Assembly (NCBI GenBank): GCA_963691655.1 | Contig: OY829326.1 | Coordinates: 36,049,989 to 36,113,988 of the forward strand | Direction of reading: 5' to 3' | Source: Toxonevra muliebris | Taxonomy: Eukaryota; Arthropoda; Insecta; Diptera; Pallopteridae | DNA length: 64,000 nucleotides | Shown here: positions 1-12,250 of the stretch, piece by piece | Position numbering within the stretch: position 1 is the stretch's first letter | Layout: every line of letters starts with the position of its first letter | The notes under the pieces: generated by a model | Seen by the model: only the letters and a program-made list of their open reading frames with translations | Database searches by the model: none | Told to the model about the DNA's origin: nothing | Translations under genes and position numbers: made by a program

Positions 1-539
1 TGTTGAACTAGGATTACACTTGACAAAGCAGTTCGAATTTCGTGAGTTTAGTTAACCTATAAAAACGTGTAAAATATTTCCTTGTGTATATGCCAATCTA
101 CATGGTAAACTATTTTAATTTTTCACATTTTCCATGTAGTTGTTTGTCTGGTTTATACGAAAACCACAATGTAATTTCCTTATATCATGCCACTAATAAA
201 TACAAAAGCAAACAACAAAATAACATTTAAGTTTAAAGCCACAAATGAAACCAAATAGCTCTTCAAAATTTGTTGCTCCTCCACCTCCTCCTATTTTTCC
301 TTCTCCACCTCCCTCCGTACTGCAAAAGTAATTGCTCTTAAATGACCCGCTCAATGGAATTACTTGTAACTCAAACGAAACGACAACATCAAAGCAACCG
401 CTGCAGCTACATATTTACATACATACATAAAGGCATAGACATATATATTTATTTTGGCCAGCATGTTGAAAATCAGCACAACAAACAAATTACAAAAACG
501 AATTTAAAGTAATTAACAGTTTGCCACACAAATTACAAT

Positions 540-620
540 TAACTGTTGCTGTTGTTGGTGCTGTTGTAAGTGTTGCTGTTGTAGTTGCTGCTATTTTTTG
601 TAGTTGTTGCTGTCGCTGCT
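540..620. repeat. TTG/CTG trinucleotide-rich tract
   Basis: Imperfect run of TTG, CTG and TGT triplets, continued as CAA/CAG-type triplets around 725-760. Open frames across it are low complexity (Asn, Thr, Ser) and show no domain, so I read it as an intronic microsatellite inside the Eip78C region. Confidence 0.6.
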
Positions 621-1229
621 TGCAACTTGCCTCTATTATATACACACTGTATAAACATTAACATTGTCGTCATGGTACAAATTGCCTGTAAGGCTTTCTC
701 AATAAATAACATAAATCCTTCAACAATAACCAACTACAGCAACAACAACAAACACAAATCATACTTTTGTTGAATGTCTAGATGGATTCCGAACAATATG
801 AGTTCATTAGAAAAACTTTTAAGCACATTGCTGACAATAATTGTTATTAATGAGCAGTAAATTAAGAGCAAAAATATTCCAATTGTGATTGTGTCGCTTC
901 TTTGACTTGATTATGCAGGGTGAAAATAAGGAAGTGAATCACTTAAATCAGATCTATGAAATTGAAATAAATTAAAGGAACTGAAGTCGGTTTATTAATC
1001 AAACAAAGTATTTTTAAATAGAACCATCTACAATTTTGATTAACTTAAACCTGTTCATGAGCCAGGAAGTGAGGTAAGCCTTTAGCCACCAGAACTTTAT
1101 ACCTATAAAACCTCTCCCGCAGTGCACTTCAGTATCAAAATTCTAACTTCAACTCCAATACCATGTCGATATTACTGTGGAGGTGCGAAACATGGAATGC
1201 TGCACCAGATTATTGTCAGAAATTTAACA

Positions 1230-1460
1230 AACACCAATTAGGATTGAGATACGGAAACACAATGGAAGTCGATCGGCCATAAATTACGTAGGCCACATAA
1301 TGATATTTCCAGAGCAACAATAGACTGAATCTCACAAGGAAGAAAATGAGGACCTTCTGCACCTACATGGAGAAGACAAACTGCCATCAAAAGTTCATCT
1401 GATCACAGAAGTTGGGATAAATTGGAAATCCTAGCAGCGGATAAATCATAATGGAATGAT
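1230..1460 (+). pseudogene. decayed non-LTR retrotransposon tail
   Basis: Translated piecewise in shifting frames, this stretch reads like the C-terminal tail of LINE reverse transcriptases: a block of the form W-K-S-I-G-H-x-L-R-R-P, then I-S-R-A-T-I-D and S-Q-G-R-K, then a D-K-L-x-I-L-A-A-D block. Stops and frameshifts interrupt it, so it cannot encode protein. Similar debris at 26480-26700 retains a D-W-N-P-Q-G-R motif. The exact clade was not determined. Confidence 0.5.
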
Positions 1461-2287
1461 ATTCTAGAGGGGGCAAAGCGTTTTATATTTATCATCCGTT
1501 CAAAATGTTTTATAATTCAGTAACAAAGTTTAAAAATATGTGAAATAAAAGAGAACTACTGCTAGTTTATACATATATCCTGTACGAATGATAAATACAA
1601 AATCAGGCAATAGTAAAGAAGTCAAAAAATTGCGTTAGTGAGTTAGAAGTTTTGAAAACTAAGCTGAAAATGTTGTTCATTTAAATCTCTGGAATAATTT
1701 CTCTTACTCATGTTATATACATATATAACCTGCACCACTGTCGAAAATAATTAAATAAATGCAGCATCAGTGAGATGCGCTTGGCAACTCAAATAACATA
1801 TTATAGGACTTGAGCATAATTTATTAGACAGAATGTAGGTGGGTGCTCAAAGTATTTATAAATTATATTTTCATTTTTCGTGTTTTAGGCCGAAACCAAG
1901 CGCACCAATAAACTCAAATTTAAACTGCCCTAAACCTCAAAAGTATGGAGTACTGACCAAAACAAAGAGCTGAAAACAGAAATACTTTATGATTAGATTT
2001 CTTCCAAAATTTTCTGACTACTAAGATATAGTTTCTTTAATTTGGACTTTGGTTAGGTAAAATTAATTTTTGTATGTGAAATAAGGTATGTCTTAGCTGA
2101 GCTCGTACGTTTTCTTATTGTTTTTTAATTAACTTTCCAAACATTTGCTTTCTTCTTCATCTAAAAAATATACAGTAATTTCTCCATTAAAGTCGTCTCT
2201 ATTTAAGTCGCAAAACTTAGAATTTCGGGAGCCTAGAAATCCAGGATTTCAGAACTTGGGATCTTGGGAATGAATGCCTTAGAGGCC

Positions 2288-2409
2288 AACCTCGATAGTC
2301 TAGTGGGTAGTGCACTTTTATTCGGGAGGTTCGGGTTCGATTCCCGTCTTTGCCCGGTGGTTAATTCTTATAACTTTCTTATATTCACTATCAATAACCT
2401 AACCTAACC
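2288..2409 (+). mobile_element. tRNA-derived SINE fragment
   Basis: The head contains a box-A-like TAGTCTAGTGG and a perfect box-B-like GGTTCGATTCC, as in tRNA-derived SINE promoters. It is followed by a short body and a tail of AACCTAACCTAACC. The same head, body start and tail type occur in the intact SINE at 29469-29780, here with most of the body missing. It is not a tRNA gene: the acceptor ends do not pair. Confidence 0.6.
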
Positions 2410-2427
2410 AGTCCAGATGAGGCAAAA

Positions 2428-2751
2428 ATGTACATTGAAAACTTTGGCGTCTCATTCGAAATGACCCAACTTCTCACCGGTCATGGTTTCCACAAGGAAT
2501 ACCTAAAACGCTTCAAAATCATAGATAACGACGTCTGTCCTTGTGATCAGGAAACGTGTCAAACTCTGAGTCATCTTCTACAAGATTGCCCACGCTACGC
2601 CATAGATCGACGCATTCACATGCTGCTTTGTGAAGAACATCAAGTTCCAGCTTTTGATGTAAGAGCAATTACCGCACACCAACACCTTACAAAGTCATTC
2701 AAAAAATGTATATTCCACATTATAAGTACATTAAAAAATTTTAACGCATAA
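2428..2751 (+). pseudogene. LINE ORF2 C-terminal fragment (Cys-His finger)
   Basis: The 107-codon open frame contains C-x-C followed by Q-T-x-S-H-L-L-x-D-C-P-R-Y, the zinc-finger-like motif that ends the RT/RNase H polyprotein of R1, LOA, I and jockey type LINEs, and the residues G-H-G-F-x-x-Y-L before it fit the same family. No RT domain precedes it, so it is a 5'-truncated copy. It lies directly downstream of a SINE fragment and upstream of the (CCTAA)n array. Confidence 0.6.
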
Positions 2752-3015
2752 TTTTTTTGCAAATTGTATATTCTTACTTTAATAATAATGTATATTATAA
2801 ATACCGGCCTGTATCAATTCGCAAGTCGTATTATTTTAGCTCCATTATCGTCTATATTTTGTTTTAAGGACCTATAAATTTTTTACATATTGAAATGAAT
2901 TATGAAATCCAATTGTACTTATACATACTTTACTTTAACAAACTTGTAACCAAATTATAATAAAATAGTACAATTCTCGAGACGCGGATAGCGTGGAGAG
3001 ACCAAAGGAAAAAAA

Positions 3016-3125
3016 CCTAACCTAACCTAACCTAACCTAACCTAACCTAACCTAACCTAACCTAACCTAACCTAACCTAACCTAACCTAACCTAACCTAA
3101 CCTAACCTAACCTAACCTAACCTAA
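3016..3125 (+). repeat. (CCTAA)22 tandem array
   Basis: Twenty-two uninterrupted copies of the pentamer CCTAA, the complement of TTAGG. The unit is perfect throughout. SINEs in this window end in short CCTAAC tails, so tail expansion is the simplest origin. Confidence 0.95.
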
Positions 3126-5668
3126 CTTGTTACGACCAAGGGGAAGAGGTCAAAAATTGCGTTACGTAATATGTGAACCATAGTAAAAAATCAAAAAAAC
3201 TAAGCTTATCCAGAAGGCAAACTTGTGGCAGATCTTAAAAAATAAAAAAAGTACATGCTAGAAGAATATCTTGAATATTGGAATCTGGCATTTGCTTTGC
3301 CACCGGAAATCGGTGTGGAAGGTATGAAAAATTATCTCCATTCTGTTGTAATTAACTTTCACTACTTGTACTACATTTCACGTAATAAATAATATTTCAA
3401 GATAACTATGCAATATTTTTTTATTTTTCAACTCGTAGAATGTTCAAACTAGACATTGCCACATTTTTATATTTTTAATCTTCCGATTATAATCACAATC
3501 ATATGCACAAGTAGTAATTACTGAAAGATTTGATCAATTATTTCCGAAGTAAATGTTAAATGCAAAAACTTTGAGTTTTTTGTTGTTTTTCGTACAACTC
3601 GATGATACGAAGATGTAAGGTTTTTACGTTTAGCAATTCAAATACAAAGCAAATAATTTAGTAGTTCCTTGACACAAGTATAGTTCATAAGCTAGGTACG
3701 AGCTTGTTACGCCCTCATCTAAAACTAGCAACAAAAAACAAAACAGGATTTTCACGCATTTCCACCAACATCACCATAAACTTTTGACGGAAATTCCTTC
3801 CTCTTACAAAAAAAGCAAAAATAAAAAATAAAAAAGCGGAAAATTGCAATCAGCTTCCTCGTGCCTCCTACAATCACTGCGCTACCTTTCATAATTTATT
3901 TTGCCTGTTTTATGTTTCCAGTTGGGAGTGTTAAAAGGTGAACACATGTAACAAATGTTAAAGGGAGGTATAGCTGATTGTAATACACCGTCACCGTCAC
4001 TTTTTTTTGGTTGTTGTTGTTGTTGATGATGTTATTATTTACCTGTAACAATACGTTCATTGAACTTAAAAAATTATTACAGCAACCATTTTTCTCTTCT
4101 CTTCTGTTTATTTTGCTATTATAGCATTTACATAAATGCAAAATTAAATTTTACACTAAAATAAATGAAAGAAAAAAATATTAGAAAAATATTACGCATT
4201 TTCTTGTTTTGCAACATTCACGTGTAATTTCGCTATGTTTGCCATAATTTCCATATTATTTTTCTTCCTTCCCTTTCTCCTCGACATACAATTTTATATG
4301 CCTACCTACAATATACATACTTATATTTACTTTTCATTGATATTTTGCTTTTAATTTCTTCATTTAGATGTGTGCAATTCGATTGCATAACCAGGAACCA
4401 GCGTCATTTGGTTGCGCATGCGCGAATACGTCATGATTTTACTGCTGCTATTGCTATTGCTCTGCACAGGCGCATGCGCACACTCAAACAGTTAGATATT
4501 GTGGTTTATTTATGTTTTGTTGGGTACCTACTAAATATTTTTTTAACTTTTGTACACTGATTTTAAAATTGTATGTAGTTTTTTGTGAAAGAAAAACAAT
4601 TTTTTGTTATGAGAACAATGAATAGTTCAATTTACTAAATTTTCGACGAATTCTAAATTACTTTCTAAATTAAAAATAGAGAAACGAATCATGATATTCC
4701 ATTAATTCTTGGTACAATCTCTTAACCCTTGCGGTACGAGTGGTACATATATGTACCACAAAGCGTTTAAATTCCCTAGAAACTACCTAACTTTTTTTTC
4801 AAAAAATTTTTCTAAGAGGTATATCTAATATATTTCATACACAAGTTGCATTTTAACCTTGCTATTCGGAAGCAGTACCGAAAGGGTTAAGAAGAGAAAT
4901 CGTTCAAGTCTGCCAACCGGATCGTAGTTTTATGAGTTGTGAATTACTGCTTCATGTACCGAAGACCAAGTAACGATGAATAAAGTACTGGAATCGAATT
5001 CAAAACTTCATAGGGCCAAAGTATTGTTCCTTTTTTCTTACTTATTTATATACAAAACTAACTTTTTACATAATTTTTTCTTCATCAATGAAACACACAT
5101 TCATTAAAGTGTTGAATTGAAGCTTTATATTTTGACATTTATTATTGTAAATCGAATCTTATAAAGACAAGCCAGCATTTGAACAGTGTCTGTCAGTTCA
5201 CAAGAAATTCACTTATATTTTGTCAGCCACAGAGTCTAAAAATAGGCCAAAGCGGATAAGAACTCCAGTGGTACACCTCTAAATTACAAAAACCGCTAGT
5301 GGAATTAGATAATGCGGAAGGGAGATTTTCGAAATTTTGTTCCTCCAAAAAGTATGAGAAACATTAACATTAAATTAATCCGTAATTTAACCATCCACCC
5401 CCTTACCTCTTGAACGCACAAGTGGAAATACCCATTTATTACTTAGTATAATAAATTTTCGTATACATATGTCGGATATGCTACATGAAGAATTAGTTTA
5501 AAAAATTTATCGCAAAACTTGAATCTCAAATTCTTAAACATATAGGTAGAAGAAAAGTGAGAAAAGTTGATAAATAAGACAAGAATGATTTATTCAAAAG
5601 ATTTATATTCTTTCACACTTGATTGATCGATTGTTTTGGATTAAAAAAAAAACAAACAAATTTCGTAC
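3126..5668. other. intronic AT-rich stretch of Eip78C region
   Basis: Apart from the MITE at 4726-4886 I see no exon, RNA gene or conserved frame here. By phase logic it is intron between the E78A first coding exon (ending at 5669 on the minus strand) and the DNA-binding-domain exon, which must lie left of the window. Confidence 0.5.
4726..4886. mobile_element. piggyBac-like MITE (161 bp) flanked by TTAA
   Basis: The ends are CCCTTGCGGTAC and the inverted GTACCGAAAGGG, differing at one base, and the element is flanked on both sides by TTAA (4722-4725 and 4887-4890). A TTAA duplication plus termini starting CCCT is the signature of the piggyBac superfamily. Inside lies a 20-bp perfect palindrome at 4739-4758. 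There is no coding capacity, so it would be a non-autonomous element. Confidence 0.75.
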
Positions 5669-6590
5669 CTGGTTGCAATTTCACATTTGCCAATGGCGTT
5701 GATGTGGATAGAGTGGCTGACGATGATGTTGATGATGAACGATTGCTGTTGTTGTTGTTGTTGTTGTTTGTGTTCCCAATACAATGCTCAGTACCCAATG
5801 ATGACGATGATATTGTGGATCCACCGCGTCCATTTCCAATGGTGATACCGTTGCTACCGCCGCCGCCGCCGCTACTGTTGCTGCAGCTGCCGGCCGATGA
5901 GGTTGAAGAACAACCGGAAGATGACGATGAATGCGATTGACCGAACTGATGGACACTGCTGTTGGTGTACAAAGTATTTCCACCATTACTGCCGAGAGCA
6001 ATTGATGAAGTTGACGACGATGAAGATGAGGAAGACGATGACGACAATGAAGCGGCAACAACAGTTGTACAAGGTAAATTATTTAATGAATTTATTGGTA
6101 CAGCTGCCGCAGCGGCAGAAGTAACTGATGCTACTGCAGATGATTGTCGTTGCTGTTGTATACAATTACTATCTAATCGTGTTTGTGCTGTCGCATAATA
6201 AGGACTACACTCGGCTAGCAAATGTAATGAATCAGCACTTTCCGTTATTGCACCGGTAGCTAATAATTGTAATGGTGCTGCTGATGGTGGAAGTGGTGGC
6301 GGTGTAGGTGTTGGTGGTAATTCAACATAGGTCTCTGATTCAACGGAACCAGCTTCGCTGAAACCACCCTGTGTTGATGAATCTTCAGGTGTATCGAAAA
6401 AATGCAAATTGAAATCGGAATTCGCGTCAAAGCTCACTTCGGGAATTACTTCCTCTTCGTCGTCGTCGTCGTCGTCAGCGTCCGCGTCGGCATTACCGGC
6501 AGTGCCGGCCGGAAATGTATTGTTGTTGCTGTTTTCAACAAGACTCGAACGAATTTGCGATTGATCTAAATCTATTTTGAATACATCCAT
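5669..6590 (-). CDS. Eip78C: Eip78C (E78A-type) N-terminal coding exon, partial
   Basis: Encodes about 307 residues from the N-terminal A/B region of the ecdysone-induced nuclear receptor E78, a Rev-erb/E75-related transcription factor. The start M-D-V-F-K-I-D-L-D-Q is followed by an acidic Asp/Glu run and then the block S-D-F-N-L-H-F-F-D-T-P-E-D-S-S-T-Q-G, which I recall as essentially the same in Drosophila E78A. The rest is low complexity: Pro, poly-Ser, Gly-Ser and Asn runs. The ATG is preceded in frame by a stop, which supports it as the true start. The exon ends in phase 1 at a good donor (CCAG|GTACGA); reading past it meets a stop. The zinc-finger and ligand-binding exons are not in the window and must lie to the left. 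Confidence 0.85.
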
Positions 6591-6628
6591 GATTCTTCGG
6601 TGTCATCCATCGTCAACATTGTTGGCAT
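6572..6628 (-). promoter_or_regulatory. uORF overlapping the E78A start codon
   Basis: An 18-codon upstream frame begins at an ATG 38 bases before the E78A ATG, contains three further in-frame ATGs, and terminates 16 bases inside the main frame in another register. Such an overlapping uORF would be expected to lower translation from the E78A start. Confidence 0.45.
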
Positions 6629-9600
6629 TTGATCACAGGCAGCCGTATCTTTAATGTAGACGATTATTGGATGTTGACGGCGCCGCAGATTAGGAGAATG
6701 AACGTGCGGCATGAATGACGTGTAATATTCGTTGTGAATAAAACTCAAAATTGTTGCAACGATAATGTACTTTCACTGAGTTTGAAATTGTTATTTTGAA
6801 TAAGTTGGTAATAGTTTATAAGTTTTTTACTATCACAAGAATCGCGCAGTATTGAAAAATCAAAAACATTAGTTGCATTTGAAGTAGTCGCACACAAGTA
6901 AAGGTCTCACTATAGATTTTAATAAACTTCTAGAACTCTTCGAACTGCTTATGCTGCTCTTTTTATAAACCTAATTCTATCGTTATTACGAAAGACCTTC
7001 TTTGAAATAATTTCTACTTGAAGGTAAAAATAGAAATGGTCTAAGGAATGGTTAATTTTGTAGCTGTGTAAAAATGAGCAAATGAATGCTTAGTTAGTTG
7101 TGTTAGTTGCTTGAGAAAGTGAGCCTACTTTTCACCCCTTCAGACCTTTAGGGAAGCCATTTTAAAGTGGTTTGATTCGAGGATTTGAAGTGCCAAGGGG
7201 GTGGGTAATGGGTAGGAATATATTTTTATTACTCATGTGCCAATGGCAACGTTGACGCTCTCAACCGGACCTTAAGTAACCCTATGTATTTTCGAAAAAA
7301 TATCTTGTTGTGCCGCAGGTGTAAAGGAATCAAGACGATAGAGATTAAGAAACATCTATTTTTTAAAAATTTCTTAAATGATAATCATTTGAATGTTGCC
7401 ATGGAAACAGTATCCATTCAATTTCTAAAATATATAATGATGGGTAATCTGATTGAAACCGAATAACTTCAGATTTCCATACTATTTTCAGTTTATAAGG
7501 CAGAAGCTTTGTGTTTTTGCTCATAGATTAAAAATACTAGATGCACATTAGGTACTTCTAGAATAAAGTATATCTATAATGAAGTATGCTACCTCACTTT
7601 AATTCCTGCAGCATAATATCAAGCCAAGTGAAGTTAATAACTATATATGTATTCAATAACTTCTTTGAGAATAAATACCAAAAATAAATAAATACTTATT
7701 TCTTTTCACAGGTAAATACAAAATTTGTTACACCTAAAACGAAACATAACAAAAAAAAAAAAACAAAAAAAAAAGGAAACGAAAGTATTTTGATGCTGAA
7801 TATTGTTTAATTTGTGAATAAAAAAAAAACACCAAAAAAAATTTAATCTCATGCAACTACAGAAATGATTTTCCAATATAAATTCTTGTTGATGATAAAA
7901 GATAATAAATTATTTAAATAATCTTTTGATTAAATTCACTTCCGTGTTTCATTCAGAAATTTTTGAAATATTTATTAAAAACGAAACCAAATCATTTGTT
8001 TGAAAACACTTTCGTCAAAAATTGTCAACACCACGAACAACTCTTTGGTTTTTTTTTTCAAGTTTTAATCATCGGCACAACAAAAACAACGACGTATCGC
8101 AATTAAATTCCGGCTTTAGGGAAACATTTCAATTCGAATTGAAATATAATGGAAACGTTTTTGAAAAAGCCCCTCGAAATATTCAAAGGAAAATATCATA
8201 AGCAAATACGCGCGCGCGCTTACAAAACGAGAAATAAACGTACGAACGATCGAGCGAGCGAGCGAAATAAGTGAGCCAAGCGTCAACTTCGTAGCGTAGC
8301 GCTCCAAATGCGCAACCAAAATCCAAACCAAACCGAAGAACCTTCGAATAAGAACAAGAACTCACTACTCCCGATTCCCTACTACTCCCGAGCCAACCGC
8401 TGCTGCTCACAGACGAAGAACTCGAAGAATAGGAGAAAAGAACTTGAGTTGGCGTCGACAGCAACTATGACGCTGCCGTCGACATCATTGCAGTTTGTTG
8501 CAGGCAAAGAAATCGTTCCTGGTCATTGTTGTTGCTGTTGTTGCTGTTGCTGCTGCTGCTGAAACTGCTGTTGTTGTTGTTGTTGTTTTTCCTATCTTTC
8601 TAATCTATTTGCAATTCTAAAAAAACGAAGAAAAAATTCAAAAGAAAGAAATAAGAAAATATAAAAGTAGAAGAAAAAAACCAAACGACGAACAAAGAAA
8701 AGAAACTCTTACGACGCGACGCACCGGGAAAAACTGAAAAAGAGCCAAACAACTCTCGATTGGGATTTTTCCGTCTTGTTTTTCTTCTCTTCAGCTTGCT
8801 GCCGCTGTAGTTGTTGTTGTTGTTGTTGTAATTGCAGTACATGCGGCTATTGTTGCTATTTTCAATTTCTATTTGCAACAACGAGAAGAAGAAAACGACA
8901 TGCAATAAAATGAAGCAAACAAATAAGGAGAATAACTTCAAGACTCAAGATCAATTCCGCATGTACACACACACACACGTATGATTGTATAGTCTATCGC
9001 TACATGAGAACCGTTACTGTGAGTGGGTTGGTGAGGCGGCATTATCTCACTGCCAACTCTTATTATAAAAAGTAAATGCAAAAAGAAAGTGCAAAAGCCT
9101 AAAGTAAGAGGAAGAATTGAAAGAAGAATCAGCAAAAGGAAAAGAAAATCAAACAGAATTAAACGATTAGAGGGAGCATTTCATTTTTTGTGGATGCAAT
9201 AACGCAATAATAGCTACCTCATATTGATAGACAGAAGAGATTGTGAACTAGTACTTATATAGAGTCAAAACATTTGAAAGACTAGATGGATAAAAAAAAA
9301 TAATTGTCATAGTTTTTGACACTTGTTTACTCCATATAAACATTTTTACGGATGTAATATTATCAAGGTAGTTGGATTTGGCTGTTCTCTAATAAAGCAC
9401 AGTCAACATCTCTCAGAGGGGGGAGGAGAGTGAGTTTTGGGTCAGAAGATATTTGTGTTCTTAGCCTCACGGTTTTAGTTTATATATATAACTTATCTGC
9501 TAGAAAAATGTAGGGATGGTAGAAGAACACGCCTTCCGCATTTTCTGCCTTTTGGAAGTGTAATGATTATAGTAAAAATAAAGACCTATATTTATGCGTT

Positions 9601-11600
9601 TACCCACTGAAGAATTGGTACTTCAACTAGAAAAATTTAACACATTTTTAAGGAAATTAATAGAGTTAAAGAAGTATGAAGAAAATGCGATCTTCCGAGC
9701 CAGAATGTAGCTTACAATAAGAAAGCTTAATGAAAAAATAATTATATTTGAAGCCTCTGACTACAGCATACAGGACACTCGCAATTATCCAGGATGTTAT
9801 TAAAAAGAAAAAAATCGTAGTATCTGCAATATTATTTTAACTAACACTGATTAGCACTGCACAATGTGTAAATTTACTATTGATGTTGGTAGATTTATCG
9901 CATAAAATTTCTCTGAGTGTACACAATCATTTCCTATATATGGATCCGCTACTGCTGAACCGTACAGTTGTATTTACGCATATTTAAAACCATAGTTTAA
10001 GCAAAATATATAACAGTTCATTCAGATTTTAAAGCATCTACTAATGTTTATGAACACTAAAAGAAAAGTAGAAGCATAATACTCGTAGACCAAATTAAAT
10101 TTTTTATCATCATTTAATCCAATTGCTATCTGACATTTATTTATACCTGACACACTCAATGTAGGGTGTTAAACTAATATGAAAGACAAGACTAAGTATT
10201 GATAATGTCAGCGAAAATAAGTTTCCTCATGCCTACCGAAAACGAAAACGAATGGAATCAGGAAGAAAAATTGCAGCCAACAAAAAAAAACACCACAACC
10301 ATAACAACGGCAACAGCAACAACAACAGTTGTAAAAGAAAACTATTATATGTACCGTTCTCTTTGGTCAACAAGAAATGAAAGCGGCATTTTCTTCCATC
10401 ATGGAGAACCAATACACACACACGCTCTTTCTTGCTCTCTTCCGCTTTCTCTCTCTTTCTTTCCTTTCCTATCTCTCTTGGTGATCGCGTGCAAAAATGA
10501 AAATTGATTTTTCTTTTATGACGACGAATAAATTGGTAAAAGAAATTCTGCAAAAGTCAACGATCAGCAACAACAACAACAACAAAAAACCAACAACAGC
10601 AGCAACATTATCATGCATACATATTTGCACCAGGAAAAGCAAAGAAACACAATACAAACAAAATAAAAAATAAAAAAACAAAAAGAAACTGTAAATAAAA
10701 AACAGCAAACGGCACGCTGTACGCTGCTAAGAAAGCGAAAAGCAAGCCCCATAACCGTTCGTCTCCACGTCTATTGCGCCTGCCTGCCTGCCTACTTGAC
10801 TGCTGTCAGCTGCTGTTGCTGCTACAGCGATTGTTGCTGTTGCTGCTTCTTCTGCTCCGGCTGCTGCTTTTACTGTTGTGTACATAGTTGATGTTGATGG
10901 TGGTAGTGCTGGTAATGTTGAACAACAACATAACGTAACAATCCAGTATGTTGTTGTTCATTGGGAACACGAACCAGGAAGAGATTCTTCATAGCAACGC
11001 GTCGTTTGCGATTGTGTAATCGTGAGGAGTGTAGGCAGTTGTAAGATGTGCAGTAAAAAAAGTAGACGACGACGATGACTATAACGACGACAACGAAGAA
11101 AAGTAGGAGGAGGACAAGACGTCGGTTGAAGTGGGATGGCAACAGTGGAGCAGATGCAAGTACAAAATTTCAAAGTACGTACAGTATGTGCATTTGTATG
11201 TATGTGCACATGAATGTTTTTGGCATGCTGACGAGAAATTTTGGAATAGAGTAAAACTGACTAGGGGGTAAAGAGTTGTATAGCATTTGCAAAGTGAATG
11301 TTTTTATTCGGTTGATGTAAGAGATCGTTTGAGGTTTAGGCCCAACTTTAACAAAGTGTTGGCGAATTGTTTAAGTAGACAAAACTGTTGGAATTAAATT
11401 TTTTTAGACTTTATATAGTAAGAAAGCACTTATTACCTAAAGTTATAATGAATTAGGCTGAGGAGCAAAAAAAAAGAAAAGATCTTGTAGTGATTTTAGT
11501 ACACACTACTCGTATCATTACATTAGACTTTATTTTTTTTTTCTTCATGAGCTCACTTCTAAATAGAGCGCCGAAGAATCACTGTTCCCCAAAGTAATAA
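6629..11600. other. non-coding stretch with CAG/CAA tracts (Eip78C 5' region)
   Basis: No exon could be supported. The area is rich in triplet repeats (8520-8590, 8810-8835, 10310-10335, 10562-10605, 10795-10890) and holds a CG-rich patch at 8205-8275 with CGCGCG and repeated GAGC. Part of it may be 5' untranslated or promoter sequence of the minus-strand E78A transcript; I cannot define a transcription start. Confidence 0.4.
8520..8590. repeat. CTG/TTG triplet microsatellite
   Basis: Nearly pure TTG/CTG triplets. Short open frames over it give only poly-Cys or poly-Gln-like peptides and have no domain, so I treat it as a non-coding microsatellite. Confidence 0.7.
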
Positions 11601-11639
11601 AAGAAATGTGTACAAGGCTGGATTAAGTTCTTATGATAC

Positions 11640-12250
11640 TCTAAACACTCACAATTTGTAATGTCTTCAAAACCCTTACCACAGCACTGGTCATCACAGT
11701 GTGTATAGCAAATTAAAACTTGTGCATAAATCCACATACAATTCTCATATCACAAAGGGCATCAATTCCAAATTCTGGCAAAAGCAGTTTTTATGATGAT
11801 TTAGTGGTCGGATAGAAAGCCCACTAGCAACATGAGATCTGCTTTGTTTAAAGTCGGGGATTGGGTGAGACCGAGAGGATGGATAAACTCCTTGGTATGC
11901 CTAAGACCTGGAACAAGATGGCAATAAGTTGGCCATTATTACCACGCCCATGCCTCTATGATTGATTTGAAACTAGTCCAGCAGATTCCGCAATATGGAT
12001 CGAGCCTAGCAAGCTCGTTATCAGCTACATTACCTGCAATATCATAGTGGCCTGCTACCCAACAAAGTTTAACTTTGTTATTGGTAGATAACTGCTACAG
12101 ACTATCAAAACACTCCTTCACCAACTTCGAAGAAAAACTCCATGATGAAAGTGCTTAGAGAGTCGCTTGGTTGTCAGAGACGACTACAATCTTTGCTCCT
12201 GTTGGGCTTTCATTAAGGTTAATTCTGGCGCACGTCTTTATCGCTTATAT
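11640..12250 (-). pseudogene. decayed LINE RNase H domain
   Basis: On the minus strand, frames interrupted by stops give A-K-I-V-V-V-S-D-N-Q-A-T-L, then K-V-K-L-C-W-V-A-G-H-Y-D-I-A-G-N-V-A-D-N-E-L-A-R. These match the RNase H core of I/R1-like LINEs (S-D-S-x-A-x-L, then W-V-P-G-H-x-x-I-x-G-N-E-x-A-D-x-L-A-R). Internal TAA and TAG codons show it is dead. The insertion sits in the presumed Eip78C intron. Confidence 0.65.

Noticed and set aside
2291..2360. tRNA-like sequence with box A and box B
   Set aside because: The acceptor stem does not pair and a SINE body and CCTAAC tail follow; the same head occurs at 18720-18790 and 29700-29780, so these are SINE heads and not tRNA genes.
3016..3125. 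True telomere end
   Set aside because: Ordinary genes and repeats continue on both sides, so it is an internal array.
5623..6198. Plus-strand open frames rich in Asp, Leu and Val
   Set aside because: They are antisense shadows of the low-complexity Eip78C N-terminal exon.
8308..8562. Open frame ending in poly-Cys
   Set aside because: It runs through a TTG/CTG microsatellite, has no domain or splice context and would be read as non-coding 5' sequence of the minus-strand gene.
10199..11209. Several overlapping frames on both strands
   Set aside because: All are low complexity (poly-Leu, Asn, Thr, His) arising from CAA/CAG and CT-rich tracts; none has a recognisable domain.
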